From Thermogemmatispora sp042408965 (GTDB lineage Bacteria > Chloroflexota > Ktedonobacteria > Ktedonobacterales > Ktedonobacteraceae): a stretch of DNA of 64,000 nucleotides. A program made the translations under genes and the position numbers. The notes beneath the pieces were generated by a model. It saw nothing but the letters and a program-made list of their open reading frames with translations. It ran no database searches and was not told where the DNA came from. Where the stretch lies: assembly GCA_042408965.1 (NCBI GenBank), contig JBHOQN010000005.1, positions 48,298 through 112,297 on the forward strand, given 5' to 3'. Positions within the stretch are counted from its first letter, which is position 1, and each line of letters begins with the position of its first letter. Shown in pieces: positions 26,425-34,544 of the stretch.

Positions 26425-28359
26425 ATGTCACTGATCACTGTACATCACGTAGGGAAATCATTCGGTGCAGAGCGTCTGTTTAGAGACGTCACCTTTCAGG
26501 TGAACGAACATGATCGTATTGGTCTGGTGGGACCCAATGGCGCTGGGAAATCAACGCTGCTCAAGCTGCTCGCTGGCCGCGAGGAGCCAGATGAGGGAAC
26601 CATCAGCGTCGCGCGGGGAACCCGCATCGGCTACCTCTCCCAGACGCTGGATCTGCAGCCTCACCATACCCTGCGCGAGGAGCTGCTGACCGTCTTCGCT
26701 ACGGTCCACTCCTGGGAAGCTCAGCTCCACGCCCTGGCGACGGAGATTGCTGCTGCCACCACCTCCGGCGACGCCCTCCTCCGTGAGCAGCTTCTGCAGC
26801 GCCATGCCGAGCTGCAACTGCTCCTCGAACACGCCGGCGGCTATACGTATGAGTATCGCATCCAGCAGGTTCTGGATGGCCTGGGGTTCGGCCGCGAGGA
26901 ACAGGAGACCTCGGTCGGCCACCTGAGCGGCGGCCAGCAGACCCGCCTGGCCCTGGCGAAGCTCCTGCTTCAGGAGCCTGATCTGCTTCTGCTCGATGAG
27001 CCGACGAATCATCTTGACCTGGCTGCTCTGGAGTGGCTGGAGAACTACCTGCAAGAGTGGAAGGGCGCTCTGGTGATTGTCGAGCACGATCGCTACTTCC
27101 TCGACAAGGTGGTCACCCAGATCATCGAGCTGGCGTTCGGCAGCGTCGAGGAATATCCCGGCAACTATACCAGGTATCTGCGCCTGCGTGAGGAGCGCCT
27201 GGAGCGTCGCCAGCGTGAGTACGAGGAGCAGCAGGAATATATCCAGCGAACGGAAGAATTTATCCGACGCTACAAAGCGGGCCAGCGCAGTCGCCAGGCC
27301 CGCGGACGTGAAAAGTTGCTCAGTCGTCTGGAGCGGCTCAGCCGGCCGCGCGACATTCAGGAGATGCGCTTCGAGTTGAAGCCGGTTGTCGAGAGCGGGC
27401 AGCTCGTGCTCGGCACAAAAGGGCTGGTGGTGGGCTATCCCCCTGCTGGCCCTGGCACGGCGGCGCGCCCCCTGGTGCGTCTCCCGGACCTCGAGGTGCT
27501 GCGTGGCGAACGCATTGGCCTGGTGGGGCCCAATGGCGCTGGCAAGACGACGCTGCTGCGCACCATCATCGGCCGCCTGCAGCCGCTCCAGGGCAGCATC
27601 ACCCTCGGGCACAACGTGCGTATCGGCTACTACTCACAGAGCCACGAGGGCCTCCATCCTGAGCGCACCATCCTCGATGAGGTGCGCCAGTTGAGCGCCC
27701 TGAGCGAGGACGGCGCGCGCGATTTTCTGGCGCGCTTCCTCTTTGAAGGAGACGATGTCTTTAAAACGATTGCGACGCTGAGTGGTGGCGAGCGCAGCCG
27801 CGTCATTCTGGCCAGGCTGACTCTGCAGGGTGCCAACTGCCTGGTCCTCGATGAGCCAACCAATCACCTGGATCTGCAGTCGCGTCAGTTCCTCGAGGAG
27901 GTGCTCGACGCCTTCAGCGGCACCTTGCTCTTTGTCTCTCATGACCGCTACTTCATTGATCGCCTGGCCAGCAAGGTGTGGATCATTGAGGACGGGCAGC
28001 TCACGCCTTACGATGGAAACTACACCGACTACCGCCTGCGACGCCGAGCGGGTGAACAGTCAGGACGGCGTTCCCCTGCCACGCTGGAGGACGGCCGACA
28101 GGGGGGAAAGGAGCGCCGCACGCGGCGCGGCGGCACGCCGTCGAAAGGACGCAGCGTGTCTGATGTAGAGCAGGAGATTGAGGCGTGTGAGGTGCGCAGC
28201 AAGAGCCTGGAAGCAGCCCTCAACGCTGCAGCGTTTGAGGGGAACGCAGCGGAGTTGAGCCGCCTGGCCCAGGAATACGAGCAGGTCAGGGTGACGCTCG
28301 ATGAACTGCTCTCCGAGTGGGAGCGCCTGGCCAGCACCTCCACCACCGGCCAGACCTGA
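26425..28359 (+). CDS. ABC-F family ATPase (Uup/YdiF-like)
   Basis: A 644-residue soluble protein with two ABC domains and no membrane segments, the ABC-F layout. Domain 1: GLVGPNGAGKSTLLKLLAG, LSGGQQTRLALAK, LLLLDEPTNHLD. A basic linker (RLRLREERLERRQREYEEQQ.. KAGQRSRQARGREKLLSRLE) follows as the P-site interaction motif. Domain 2: GLVGPNGAGKTTLLRT, LSGGERSRVILAR, LVLDEPTNHLD. The end is a charged coiled coil (SDVEQEIEACEVRSKSLEAALN), as in Uup/YdiF types. These ATPases act on stalled or antibiotic-bound ribosomes. No antibiotic resistance subgroup can be assigned from sequence. Confidence 0.9.
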   Translation: MSLITVHHVGKSFGAERLFRDVTFQVNEHDRIGLVGPNGAGKSTLLKLLAGREEPDEGTISVARGTRIGYLSQTLDLQPHHTLREELLTVFATVHSWEAQLHALATEIAAATTSGDALLREQLLQRHAELQLLLEHAGGYTYEYRIQQVLDGLGFGREEQETSVGHLSGGQQTRLALAKLLLQEPDLLLLDEPTNHLDLAALEWLENYLQEWKGALVIVEHDRYFLDKVVTQIIELAFGSVEEYPGNYTRYLRLREERLERRQREYEEQQEYIQRTEEFIRRYKAGQRSRQARGREKLLSRLERLSRPRDIQEMRFELKPVVESGQLVLGTKGLVVGYPPAGPGTAARPLVRLPDLEVLRGERIGLVGPNGAGKTTLLRTIIGRLQPLQGSITLGHNVRIGYYSQSHEGLHPERTILDEVRQLSALSEDGARDFLARFLFEGDDVFKTIATLSGGERSRVILARLTLQGANCLVLDEPTNHLDLQSRQFLEEVLDAFSGTLLFVSHDRYFIDRLASKVWIIEDGQLTPYDGNYTDYRLRRRAGEQSGRRSPATLEDGRQGGKERRTRRGGTPSKGRSVSDVEQEIEACEVRSKSLEAALNAAAFEGNAAELSRLAQEYEQVRVTLDELLSEWERLASTSTTGQT

Positions 28360-28386
28360 TCCCTCTGGCCGGTCCAGGCACCGGCC

Positions 28387-30150
28387 TCAGCGGCGACGTA
28401 CGCCACGGAGCGCGCCGACAACCAGACTGCCCAGCCCCAGGATCAGGGGAATGGCTGCGGCCAGCCCGAGCCAGAGACCGAAGAAATGAATGGCTGCAAA
28501 GGCCTGTGGATTATCTTTGACCAGGAGGACGAGGCGCTGTCGGCCACCGCTCGTCAACAACACATACGCCAGCGGTCCAGCCGTCAACACGCTGCTGACC
28601 ACGGTGGGCAAGAGCCGCCAGAAACCGTAGAGATAGGCTCCGCGCGCGGCGTTGACACACAGCACCGCCAGGCCCAGTCCCAGCAGCGTCATCGCTACTC
28701 CCGTCGGGAGGGTCGGATGCTTGATCGCGAGGAAAGCTCCCAGCAGTCCCAGCAGCAAGCCCAGTGCCTGCAACGCCAGTCCGATCAGGAGCAGCCAGCC
28801 GCCCTGGGTCCGCACCGCTGATCCCCCCGACTCCTTCGCCTGCTGACCCGCGGTGGCCTCGGTCTGGGCCACCGCCATGTTGACCAGAATGGTAGATTTA
28901 ATGGTCTGGGTCTCACTGTTGTGGGGGTCGAGCGCCAGCGAGCGCTCGACCGATTGGAGCGCCTCGTCATAGCGGCCCATATTCGCCAGCAGAGCTGCGC
29001 GCATACTCCAGCCGAGGGGATTGGCTGGCTCCTGCTGCAGCAACTGCTCTACGGCGAGCATCGCCTCAGCAAAACGACCGGCCGTGCCCAGCAACTGTCC
29101 CTTGAGCACCAGGGCAGCGCTGCTGGTGGGTGCGAGCTGGAGGACCTGATCAAGCAGGATCAGGGCCTCGGCTGGTCGCTGCATTTGCAGGAGATACTGG
29201 GCCTGTTGCAGCAACGCGGCAGCCTGCTGCTGGCGCTGCTGCTCCACGGTGGGATTCCCCATGGAAGGCTGCTGAGGCGAGAGCTGGGCGATTCTTGCTG
29301 CAAGCTGCACTGCCTGAGGAGCACCCTGGCCTCCGGCCCCCAGCGGTGCGCCCATCTGACGAGCCACTCCCTGCGAGGCCTGAGTTGTGGAAGAGGGCTG
29401 CTCCTCGCCGACCAGGACCAGCGGGCCCAGACCCTGGCCAAAGAGCTGGGGGCGCTGCTGCTCGCCGAGGTGGCTGGTGAGATAGGTATAGAGGCGCTGC
29501 AGGGTAATCTGCTCACCGCCGGGACTGGCAGCACCACCACAGAATCCCAGCAGGAGGCGATGAGCCAGCACCCCAATACTCTGCTCACTCTGCTCCGGGG
29601 CAAACTCGTTTCCGCGACAGGAACAGACCAGAAAGCGGTTGGGCAGTTGCTGAAGGGCGGCCAGCAGCGTGGGGCCGAGCAGCGGGCGCGAGTCATAGGG
29701 CGTGGTACGCTGCATACCCCACATCCGCCCGCTCTGAAAATAGTCGAAGACGCAGATCATCGCTCCGGCGCGGCTACGCCCCAGTGCCTGCAGCATCGTG
29801 GCGGCTACAGGGAGTCCGCTGGCCGGCTGCTGATAGACAGTATCGACCAGCGCGAGATGGCCCTCAGCACGGCCTTCATCCAGAAAGCCGTGACCTGCGA
29901 AGTAGACAAAGAGTGTGTCTTCCGGTCCGGCGATCTGCAGGCAGAGCTGGGCCAGCCATGTCTCTACCATCTGACGAGTCGCCTGAGCGCCAAGCAGCAG
30001 GTGCACGTCCGAGGGATTCCAGCGCCCCCCTCTGGCGTTGACCAGCCACTGGGCAATGGCTTTGGCGTCTATCTCGGCGTAGCTCAGTGGTCGAAAAGAG
30101 GGGTCCTGGTACTGATTAATGCCGATAATAAGCCCAAGGCGTCTGCCCAT
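28387..30150 (-). CDS. Caspase-fold protein lacking the catalytic Cys, with TPRs and four membrane helices
   Basis: A 587-residue protein. Residues 1-255 have the caspase/metacaspase fold: RRLGLIIGINQYQDPSFRPLSYAEIDAKAI, and TLFVYFAGHGFLDEG with the catalytic-type His87. The nucleophile segment, normally D-x-C-H-S-G, reads D136-Y-F-Q-S-G141, so the catalytic Cys is Phe and the next His is Gln. Peptidase activity is therefore unlikely. A Gln-rich linker (about 255-310) leads to three TPR-like repeats (about 310-450: ALLQQAQYLLQMQRPAEALILLDQVLQLAPTS and similar). Four membrane helices (about 458-585) end the protein, so the caspase-like and TPR parts probably face the cytoplasm. AAGGAG precedes the ATG. 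It is divergent from coaE. Confidence 0.8.
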   Translation of the reverse strand: MGRRLGLIIGINQYQDPSFRPLSYAEIDAKAIAQWLVNARGGRWNPSDVHLLLGAQATRQMVETWLAQLCLQIAGPEDTLFVYFAGHGFLDEGRAEGHLALVDTVYQQPASGLPVAATMLQALGRSRAGAMICVFDYFQSGRMWGMQRTTPYDSRPLLGPTLLAALQQLPNRFLVCSCRGNEFAPEQSEQSIGVLAHRLLLGFCGGAASPGGEQITLQRLYTYLTSHLGEQQRPQLFGQGLGPLVLVGEEQPSSTTQASQGVARQMGAPLGAGGQGAPQAVQLAARIAQLSPQQPSMGNPTVEQQRQQQAAALLQQAQYLLQMQRPAEALILLDQVLQLAPTSSAALVLKGQLLGTAGRFAEAMLAVEQLLQQEPANPLGWSMRAALLANMGRYDEALQSVERSLALDPHNSETQTIKSTILVNMAVAQTEATAGQQAKESGGSAVRTQGGWLLLIGLALQALGLLLGLLGAFLAIKHPTLPTGVAMTLLGLGLAVLCVNAARGAYLYGFWRLLPTVVSSVLTAGPLAYVLLTSGGRQRLVLLVKDNPQAFAAIHFFGLWLGLAAAIPLILGLGSLVVGALRGVRRR

Positions 30151-30179
30151 GCGCTCTCCTTATCCTACATACTAGAGGT

Positions 30180-30209
30180 TGCCGAGTTATTGTACGATAA
30201 AATTCGGCA
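30180..30209. promoter_or_regulatory. Inverted repeat in the divergent caspase-like/coaE gap
   Basis: TGCCGA (30180-30185) and TCGGCA (30204-30209) frame an AT-rich centre that holds a TACAAT-like -10 on the minus strand and a GATAAAAT-like sequence on the plus strand. It may be an operator over overlapping divergent promoters. Confidence 0.35.
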
Positions 30210-30326
30210 GCCTGGAAAGGAATGGAGTACATCGGTACTTTTGGCGGGTTGGGGGATGGTCCCTGAACTGTGGATGTGTGGATGGCTGGTTCTACCTGAA
30301 AAGAAGGAGAGGAGCACATACAGACG

Positions 30327-30935
30327 ATGCCCCGTATCATTGGCCTGACTGGCAATATCGCCTGCGGCAAAACCACCATTGGAACCATACTACTCGATCT
30401 GGGGGCCGAGAAATACATCGACGCCGACGCCCTGGTCCACAGGCTCTACGAGCCGGGCCAGCCGATCGCCCTCAGCATTGCGGAGACCTTCGGCCCGGCT
30501 GTCATGACCCCCGAGGGACGTGTCGACCGCAAGGCGCTTGGCGAGATTGTCTTCCATCAGCCAGAGGCGCTGCGTCGCCTCGAGGCGATTGTCCACCCCG
30601 CTGTTGGCCAGGCCCTACTGGCCGAGCTGTCACAGGTCTCTCCCACTGGCATCGTGATCATCGACGCGGTGAAGCTGCTCGAAGGCGGCTCGGGCGCGCT
30701 CTGCCAGAGTAAATGGCTCGTTGTCTGCTCGGAGGAGCAGGAGCTGGAACGCCTGATGCAGCGCAATCACCTCAGCAAGGAAGAAGCGCTGGCGCGCCTG
30801 CGGGCCCAGCCCTCGGTCGCACAACGTCTGCCCCTCGTCGACGAGGTCATCGATAACAGTGGTCCCCTCTCGCTGACACGCCAACAGGTGAACGAAGCCT
30901 TCGAGCGCTTCAACCAGCGCTTTCCGGCTGTATAA
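30327..30935 (+). CDS. coaE: Dephospho-CoA kinase
   Basis: A 202-residue P-loop kinase for the last step of coenzyme A synthesis (phosphorylation of the 3'-hydroxyl of dephospho-CoA). Motifs: IIGLTGNIACGKTTIG (P-loop), YIDADALVHRLYEPGQP, RVDRKALGEIVF, LEAIVHP and the lid-region NHLSKEEALARLRAQ. Family lysine/glutamine contacts VVCSEEQELERLMQRN are present. The length is standard. GAAAAGAAGGAGAGGAGC lies upstream of the ATG. The gene is alone, convergent with the small acidic protein. Confidence 0.93.
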   Translation: MPRIIGLTGNIACGKTTIGTILLDLGAEKYIDADALVHRLYEPGQPIALSIAETFGPAVMTPEGRVDRKALGEIVFHQPEALRRLEAIVHPAVGQALLAELSQVSPTGIVIIDAVKLLEGGSGALCQSKWLVVCSEEQELERLMQRNHLSKEEALARLRAQPSVAQRLPLVDEVIDNSGPLSLTRQQVNEAFERFNQRFPAV

Positions 30936-30939
30936 CTGC

Positions 30940-31016
30940 GCAGTAGCCGCGCTCGCCATCCTGGTGCACGGCGAGCACTCCTGCTGGTCGCGCCGATGGC
31001 GACGCGCGGCTACTGC
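30940..31016. terminator. Three-way-junction-like structured element between convergent genes
   Basis: GCAGTAGCCGCG (30940-30951) pairs with CGCGGCTACTGC (31005-31016). Inside are two further stems: GCTCGCC (30951-30957) with GGCGAGC (30970-30976), and GTCGC (30987-30991) with GCGAC (30999-31003). It begins four bases after the coaE stop and ends in the stop codon of the opposite gene. A bidirectional terminator or a processed structured RNA would fit. Confidence 0.5.
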
Positions 31017-31204
31017 TAGAGATCCTTATGCTGGTTTTCTAGCTTGCGGTGCAGCTCCTCAATGCGCTGGATAACCTCCTGCAGGGTGGTCACCCCCAGC
31101 TCTTCCATGTCTTCACGGATGGTCTCCAGAATCTCGAGCATCTCAAGATCGTCGTATTCTTCGGTGTCGTACTCTTCAGCGTCTTCAGCGTCAAAATCAG
31201 TCAT
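31016..31204 (-). CDS. Small acidic helical protein of unknown function
   Basis: A 62-residue protein, strongly acidic at its N-terminus (DFDAEDAEEYDTEEYDDLEM) and predicted helical or coiled-coil in the rest (EILETIREDMEELGVTTLQ, then EVIQRIEELHRKLENQ). No family is recognised. The start is set by AAGGGAG upstream of ATG 31204; its promoter carries a perfect TATAAT at 31263-31268. An acidic tail plus amphipathic helix suggests an interaction or chaperone-like role, but that is a guess. Confidence 0.65.
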   Translation of the reverse strand: MTDFDAEDAEEYDTEEYDDLEMLEILETIREDMEELGVTTLQEVIQRIEELHRKLENQHKDL

Positions 31205-31235
31205 ATCTCTGCTCCCTTCATGCTCTTCTGGCAAG

Positions 31236-31268
31236 GCTTCCCGGCCGGGAAGCTGCCTGCCTATTATA
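31236..31268 (-). promoter_or_regulatory. TATAAT -10 followed by an 18-bp perfect palindrome in the 5' leader
   Basis: On the minus strand TATAAT (31268-31263) is followed within ten bases by GCTTCCCGGCCGGGAAGC (31253-31236), a perfect palindrome. It would lie at the very 5' end of the small acidic protein mRNA, either as a protective hairpin or as an operator. No clear -35 is seen. Confidence 0.5.
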
Positions 31269-31277
31269 GCACACGTT

Positions 31278-32600
31278 TCAGAAGAGAAAAGATGTATTAC
31301 TGTTCTGGTAGGTCCAGCCGATCTGCGTGATCGCACCGGTGGCCAGCAGGAGAGGGCGGCTCGCCGGGCGGCCCTGCGCATCGAGAGCTACCTCATAAAG
31401 GCCATTCCCCTGAGTCAGGGGCTGGCCCTCCCACCAGAGCCGGCTGCGCGTCAGGAAGAGCAAACGTCGACTATCTGCAGCCCAGGGACTGTTGGGCACG
31501 GGCTGCAGCAGCGCAGCGGCTGTGGGAACCAGGGGCTGACCTGGGACGGACGTGGGCGGTGTCTGCTGATCGCTGAGCAGTTGTTGCTGCTGGCCACGCT
31601 CCACGTCGACCAGCCAGAGCGAGTGACGGCCATCGATCAGCAGGAAGCGGCCATCAGGCGACCAGGAGGGCACGCTCTGAGGATCAGCCTCAATTGTGCG
31701 CACCACCTTGCCAGCGAGGTCCACGATCACATAGCGCGTCCCGGTGGTGTAGAGCACATGGGTCCCATCGCTCGACCAGGCGAATTGCTGGCAGGAGCAG
31801 GTGGCCAGAGTGGTGGTCTGGCCATCGGCGTGGTGCAGCAACAGCGCTACCTCTACCGTTCCTCGCTGGCTCTCGCCGCTGCCAGCCACCGCCTGAGCGT
31901 AGAGAAAGGCTGGCTGAGCATGCTGTGGCTGCCAGAGGACACGCTCCAGCGAGGCTGGTAGAGGTGCTCCTCCCAGAGGACCAGGCACCAGAATCTGCCG
32001 CTGACCCCCTGTGAAGTCCACGCTGAAGATTCCGTCGCTGGCCATGCCCAGGGCCAGCGAGGTTCCCAGGGAGGGGATGGCCTGGCTGCTCGGCAGGACC
32101 TTTGAGGCGATCCCGCCGGGCTGGTCGCTCTGCGCCAGTTGCCAGCGGAGCAGCGCTGAGGTGCCGGGCAGAGTGATCCGGTAGAGGAGGCGGGTACCAG
32201 ATGGATTCCACCAGGCGTCGCTGTAGTTCACCGAGGAGGAGGAGAAGACGATGGGGATGGGAGAGCCACCGTCGACCCCGACCGTGTTCAGGCCGCTCGG
32301 CAGGTCCCTCACCAGGCCGGTGAGTGCGTCAGGGCTGACGTGGCGTCCGGCAGCACTGGCAGCGAAGCGGTCGTCCAGCATCCGAAAGACCAGCAGATGG
32401 TGATCAGGCGACCATCCATAGCCGATGACAGACGGGCCACTACCACTGAGCTCGTAGGCTCCTGTTCCGTCTGCGTAGATTGTCCAGAGTTGCCCGTCGC
32501 GCAGAAAGGCAATCGTATTATCGCCGCTATGCCCCGGACTGCAGGCGCTGAGCCAGAGGCAGAGGAGGGCCAGTGCACAGATGAGCCGCCGGTACTTCAT
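31278..32600 (-). CDS. Lipoprotein with TolB/WD40-like beta-propeller repeats
   Basis: A 440-residue exported lipoprotein. The signal (RRLICALALLCLWLSAC) ends in a lipobox Cys at about residue 21. The mature part has repeated WSPD-type propeller blades: YGWSPDHHLLVFRM, AWWNPSGTRLLYRI, AWSSDGTHVLYTTG, SWSPDGRFLLIDG and PWAADSRRLLFLTRSRLW. This is like PD40/TolB domains that mediate protein contacts. ATG 32600 is chosen because the signal peptide begins there; a frame extending to 32759 has no such feature. Partner and role are unknown. Confidence 0.8.
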   Translation of the reverse strand: MKYRRLICALALLCLWLSACSPGHSGDNTIAFLRDGQLWTIYADGTGAYELSGSGPSVIGYGWSPDHHLLVFRMLDDRFAASAAGRHVSPDALTGLVRDLPSGLNTVGVDGGSPIPIVFSSSSVNYSDAWWNPSGTRLLYRITLPGTSALLRWQLAQSDQPGGIASKVLPSSQAIPSLGTSLALGMASDGIFSVDFTGGQRQILVPGPLGGAPLPASLERVLWQPQHAQPAFLYAQAVAGSGESQRGTVEVALLLHHADGQTTTLATCSCQQFAWSSDGTHVLYTTGTRYVIVDLAGKVVRTIEADPQSVPSWSPDGRFLLIDGRHSLWLVDVERGQQQQLLSDQQTPPTSVPGQPLVPTAAALLQPVPNSPWAADSRRLLFLTRSRLWWEGQPLTQGNGLYEVALDAQGRPASRPLLLATGAITQIGWTYQNSNTSFLF

Positions 32601-32831
32601 GGGCAGAGTATAGCGCCGCTTACCACCTGCGTCAAGCAAAGGGGACAGTGGGGAAGTGCTGGATCTCGCAACGGAGACGCCCGGCAAAATGTATCCCTTT
32701 GTGCCAGCTCCCTCGTGTAAGAGGTGGTGAGTGTGATTTGCCCCCTGGGCGGCAGACACGCCAACTATCGGAAAATGTACCAGACGTCTTTATTTTATAC
32801 CATTTCCCTTGGAACAGGAGGAACGTTTTCT

Positions 32832-33134
32832 ATGGTCACAGCTTCACTTGTACTGGCTGCCACGATGAATCCTGGCGGCATTATCGCCTGGCTCGTCATT
32901 GGCCTCATTGCGGGCGCCCTCGCTGGCTTTCTGGTCAAAGGAGGCGGATTCGGGATCGTTGGGGACATCATCGTTGGACTGATCGGCGCGTTCCTGGGCG
33001 GCCTGCTCATGGACCTGTTGCTGCCGAACGCCTCCATGGGCTTCTGGGGCAGCCTGGTTGTTGCTCTGATCGGCGCCTGTATTCTCATCTTCGTCCTCCG
33101 CCTCTTCACCCGCGGCCGCCGCGGCGCTGCCTAG
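32832..33134 (+). CDS. GlsB/YeaQ/YmgE-family small membrane protein
   Basis: A 100-residue protein with three membrane helices and the GlsB/YeaQ signature: GGIIAWLVIGLIAGALAGFLVKGGGFGIVGDIIVGLIGAFLGG. The family is called transglycosylase-associated, but its role is unproven. It is often stress-induced. ACAGGAGGAACG precedes ATG 32832. A basic C-terminus (FTRGRRGAA) faces the cytoplasm by the positive-inside rule. Confidence 0.88.
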   Translation: MVTASLVLAATMNPGGIIAWLVIGLIAGALAGFLVKGGGFGIVGDIIVGLIGAFLGGLLMDLLLPNASMGFWGSLVVALIGACILIFVLRLFTRGRRGAA

Positions 33135-33201
33135 GCGTTCCGGACGGGCGTTCCGTCTGCATCCATACATCCGCATCTATCAATAGAATTGCAGCGCAGC
33201 G

Positions 33202-33243
33202 AGGGAGCACAGCCAGATGCAACAGTCCGGATCTGTGCTCCCT
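33202..33243. terminator. Bidirectional hairpin between convergent genes
   Basis: AGGGAGCACAG (33202-33212) and CTGTGCTCCCT (33233-33243) form a perfect 11-bp stem followed by TTTG, between the GlsB-like gene and the convergent esterase gene. Confidence 0.7.
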
Positions 33244-33267
33244 TTGCCTGGTCTGGAGACTGACCTC

Positions 33268-34275
33268 TCAGGACTTTCCTTTTCCTGTAAGGGGATGAGC
33301 CGTGAAGAACTGCCAGATCAGCGAGGTCGCATCTATGGTATGGGTCGTCCTTCCCAGCAGGGGATCGGCGAAAGCCCCTGGCCAGGTGTGGCCCCCGCCG
33401 GCGATGCGATAGTGGACCACCAGGCCGGGCAGTGTACAGGCCGTCCACTCCTCAGCCGTCACATCCGCCTGCTGCCAGAATACCTGAGGGCCGTGCTGAC
33501 AGCCATCGCGGCTCGCCCACTCCCGCAGCCAGGAGCCGATTGGTGGAAGTGCGATGCGCGGCTCACCGTCGTAAGGCACCACAAAGTCACCGGTGCCGTG
33601 AAACTCCAGCAGGGGAACGCTCCGCTGCGGATGGCAGCCGCCGGGGATGGGATAGAAGGCACCCGATACAGGAGCGAAAGCGGCGAATTGCCCGGCCATG
33701 CGGCAGGCCAGGAGCGCCGTCATGCCGCCACCGTTGGAGATCCCGGTCGCGAAGATCCGCTGCCTGTCAATGCAGAGCGTCGCCTCGATCTGGCTGAGCA
33801 ACGTACCCACAAAGGCGACATCATCGACGTGCGGCGCATTAGGACCATGGGTGTTCCAGCCGGCTCCACCATCCGAGCCAGTCAGGCCCTGAGGATAGAC
33901 GACCACGAAGTCATGCTGATCCGCCAGGGCTGAGAAGCCCGTATAGACCTCCTGCTGTCGGGCATTGCTGTCATGTCCATGAAAGTTGAAGATCAGGGGA
34001 ACCGGCTGGTTGCCCTGATATCTACTGGGGATATGCAGGCGGTAGCTTCGGGTCACTCCCTCCGCGAGCAGGGTTGCAACGAGCGTCGTGCCACGCTCGG
34101 CCGCGGGCACCTGATGGCCACAGCCTTCCGTCCCCTGACGAGCCACGGCTGGTGATACGGTGGGTGCCGGCGTCGTTGCCCCCGACGTCCCGCTGCCTGC
34201 GTTGTAGCGGCACACTGTCAGCATCAACAAGATCAGCGTCAGCAGCACTGCCGCCTGCAAGCGTGGATCTCTCAT
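33268..34275 (-). CDS. Exported polyhydroxybutyrate depolymerase/feruloyl esterase-like hydrolase
   Basis: A 335-residue alpha/beta hydrolase of the LpqC/PHB depolymerase-like esterase family. It has an N-terminal hydrophobic signal (residues 7-22, Cys22 a weak lipobox) and a Thr/Pro linker. The catalytic domain shows oxyanion FNFHGHDS (about 97-104), nucleophile Ser180 in ATGISNGGG, a likely Asp230 and His296 in AGGGHTWPG. Six or more cysteines suggest extracytoplasmic disulfides. Substrates in the family include short polyesters, acetylated xylans and feruloyl sugars; which applies is unknown. With the CBM2-expansin protein it hints at plant-matter breakdown. Confidence 0.85.
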   Translation of the reverse strand: MRDPRLQAAVLLTLILLMLTVCRYNAGSGTSGATTPAPTVSPAVARQGTEGCGHQVPAAERGTTLVATLLAEGVTRSYRLHIPSRYQGNQPVPLIFNFHGHDSNARQQEVYTGFSALADQHDFVVVYPQGLTGSDGGAGWNTHGPNAPHVDDVAFVGTLLSQIEATLCIDRQRIFATGISNGGGMTALLACRMAGQFAAFAPVSGAFYPIPGGCHPQRSVPLLEFHGTGDFVVPYDGEPRIALPPIGSWLREWASRDGCQHGPQVFWQQADVTAEEWTACTLPGLVVHYRIAGGGHTWPGAFADPLLGRTTHTIDATSLIWQFFTAHPLTGKGKS

Positions 34276-34544
34276 CGCGTGTCACATTGCTCCTTTTCCA
34301 GGTCGAGGGTCGATCTGACGGCCAGGACCGCGCTCTCTCCAGGTGGAGTAGCTGGCGGCTGGCCCGGCTCAGCCTCACCTTATCCAAACGCCAGGCCGCC
34401 TCAGATTTGCACGGCGGCTGTGCGGCGTATCGCTCTCTTCGGACACGGCGCCCGGTCGGCCGACTCCAAAGGGCAAGCAGAGCGTATATAATGTAGCAGA
34501 CATGCGATCACTGAAGTTCCCTGGGAGTTGAATGAAGCTCGAGC

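Noticed and set aside
28921..30348. A 475-codon plus-strand open frame
   Set aside because: Antisense to the caspase-like/TPR gene. It has no motifs and runs through both the promoter gap and the coaE start.
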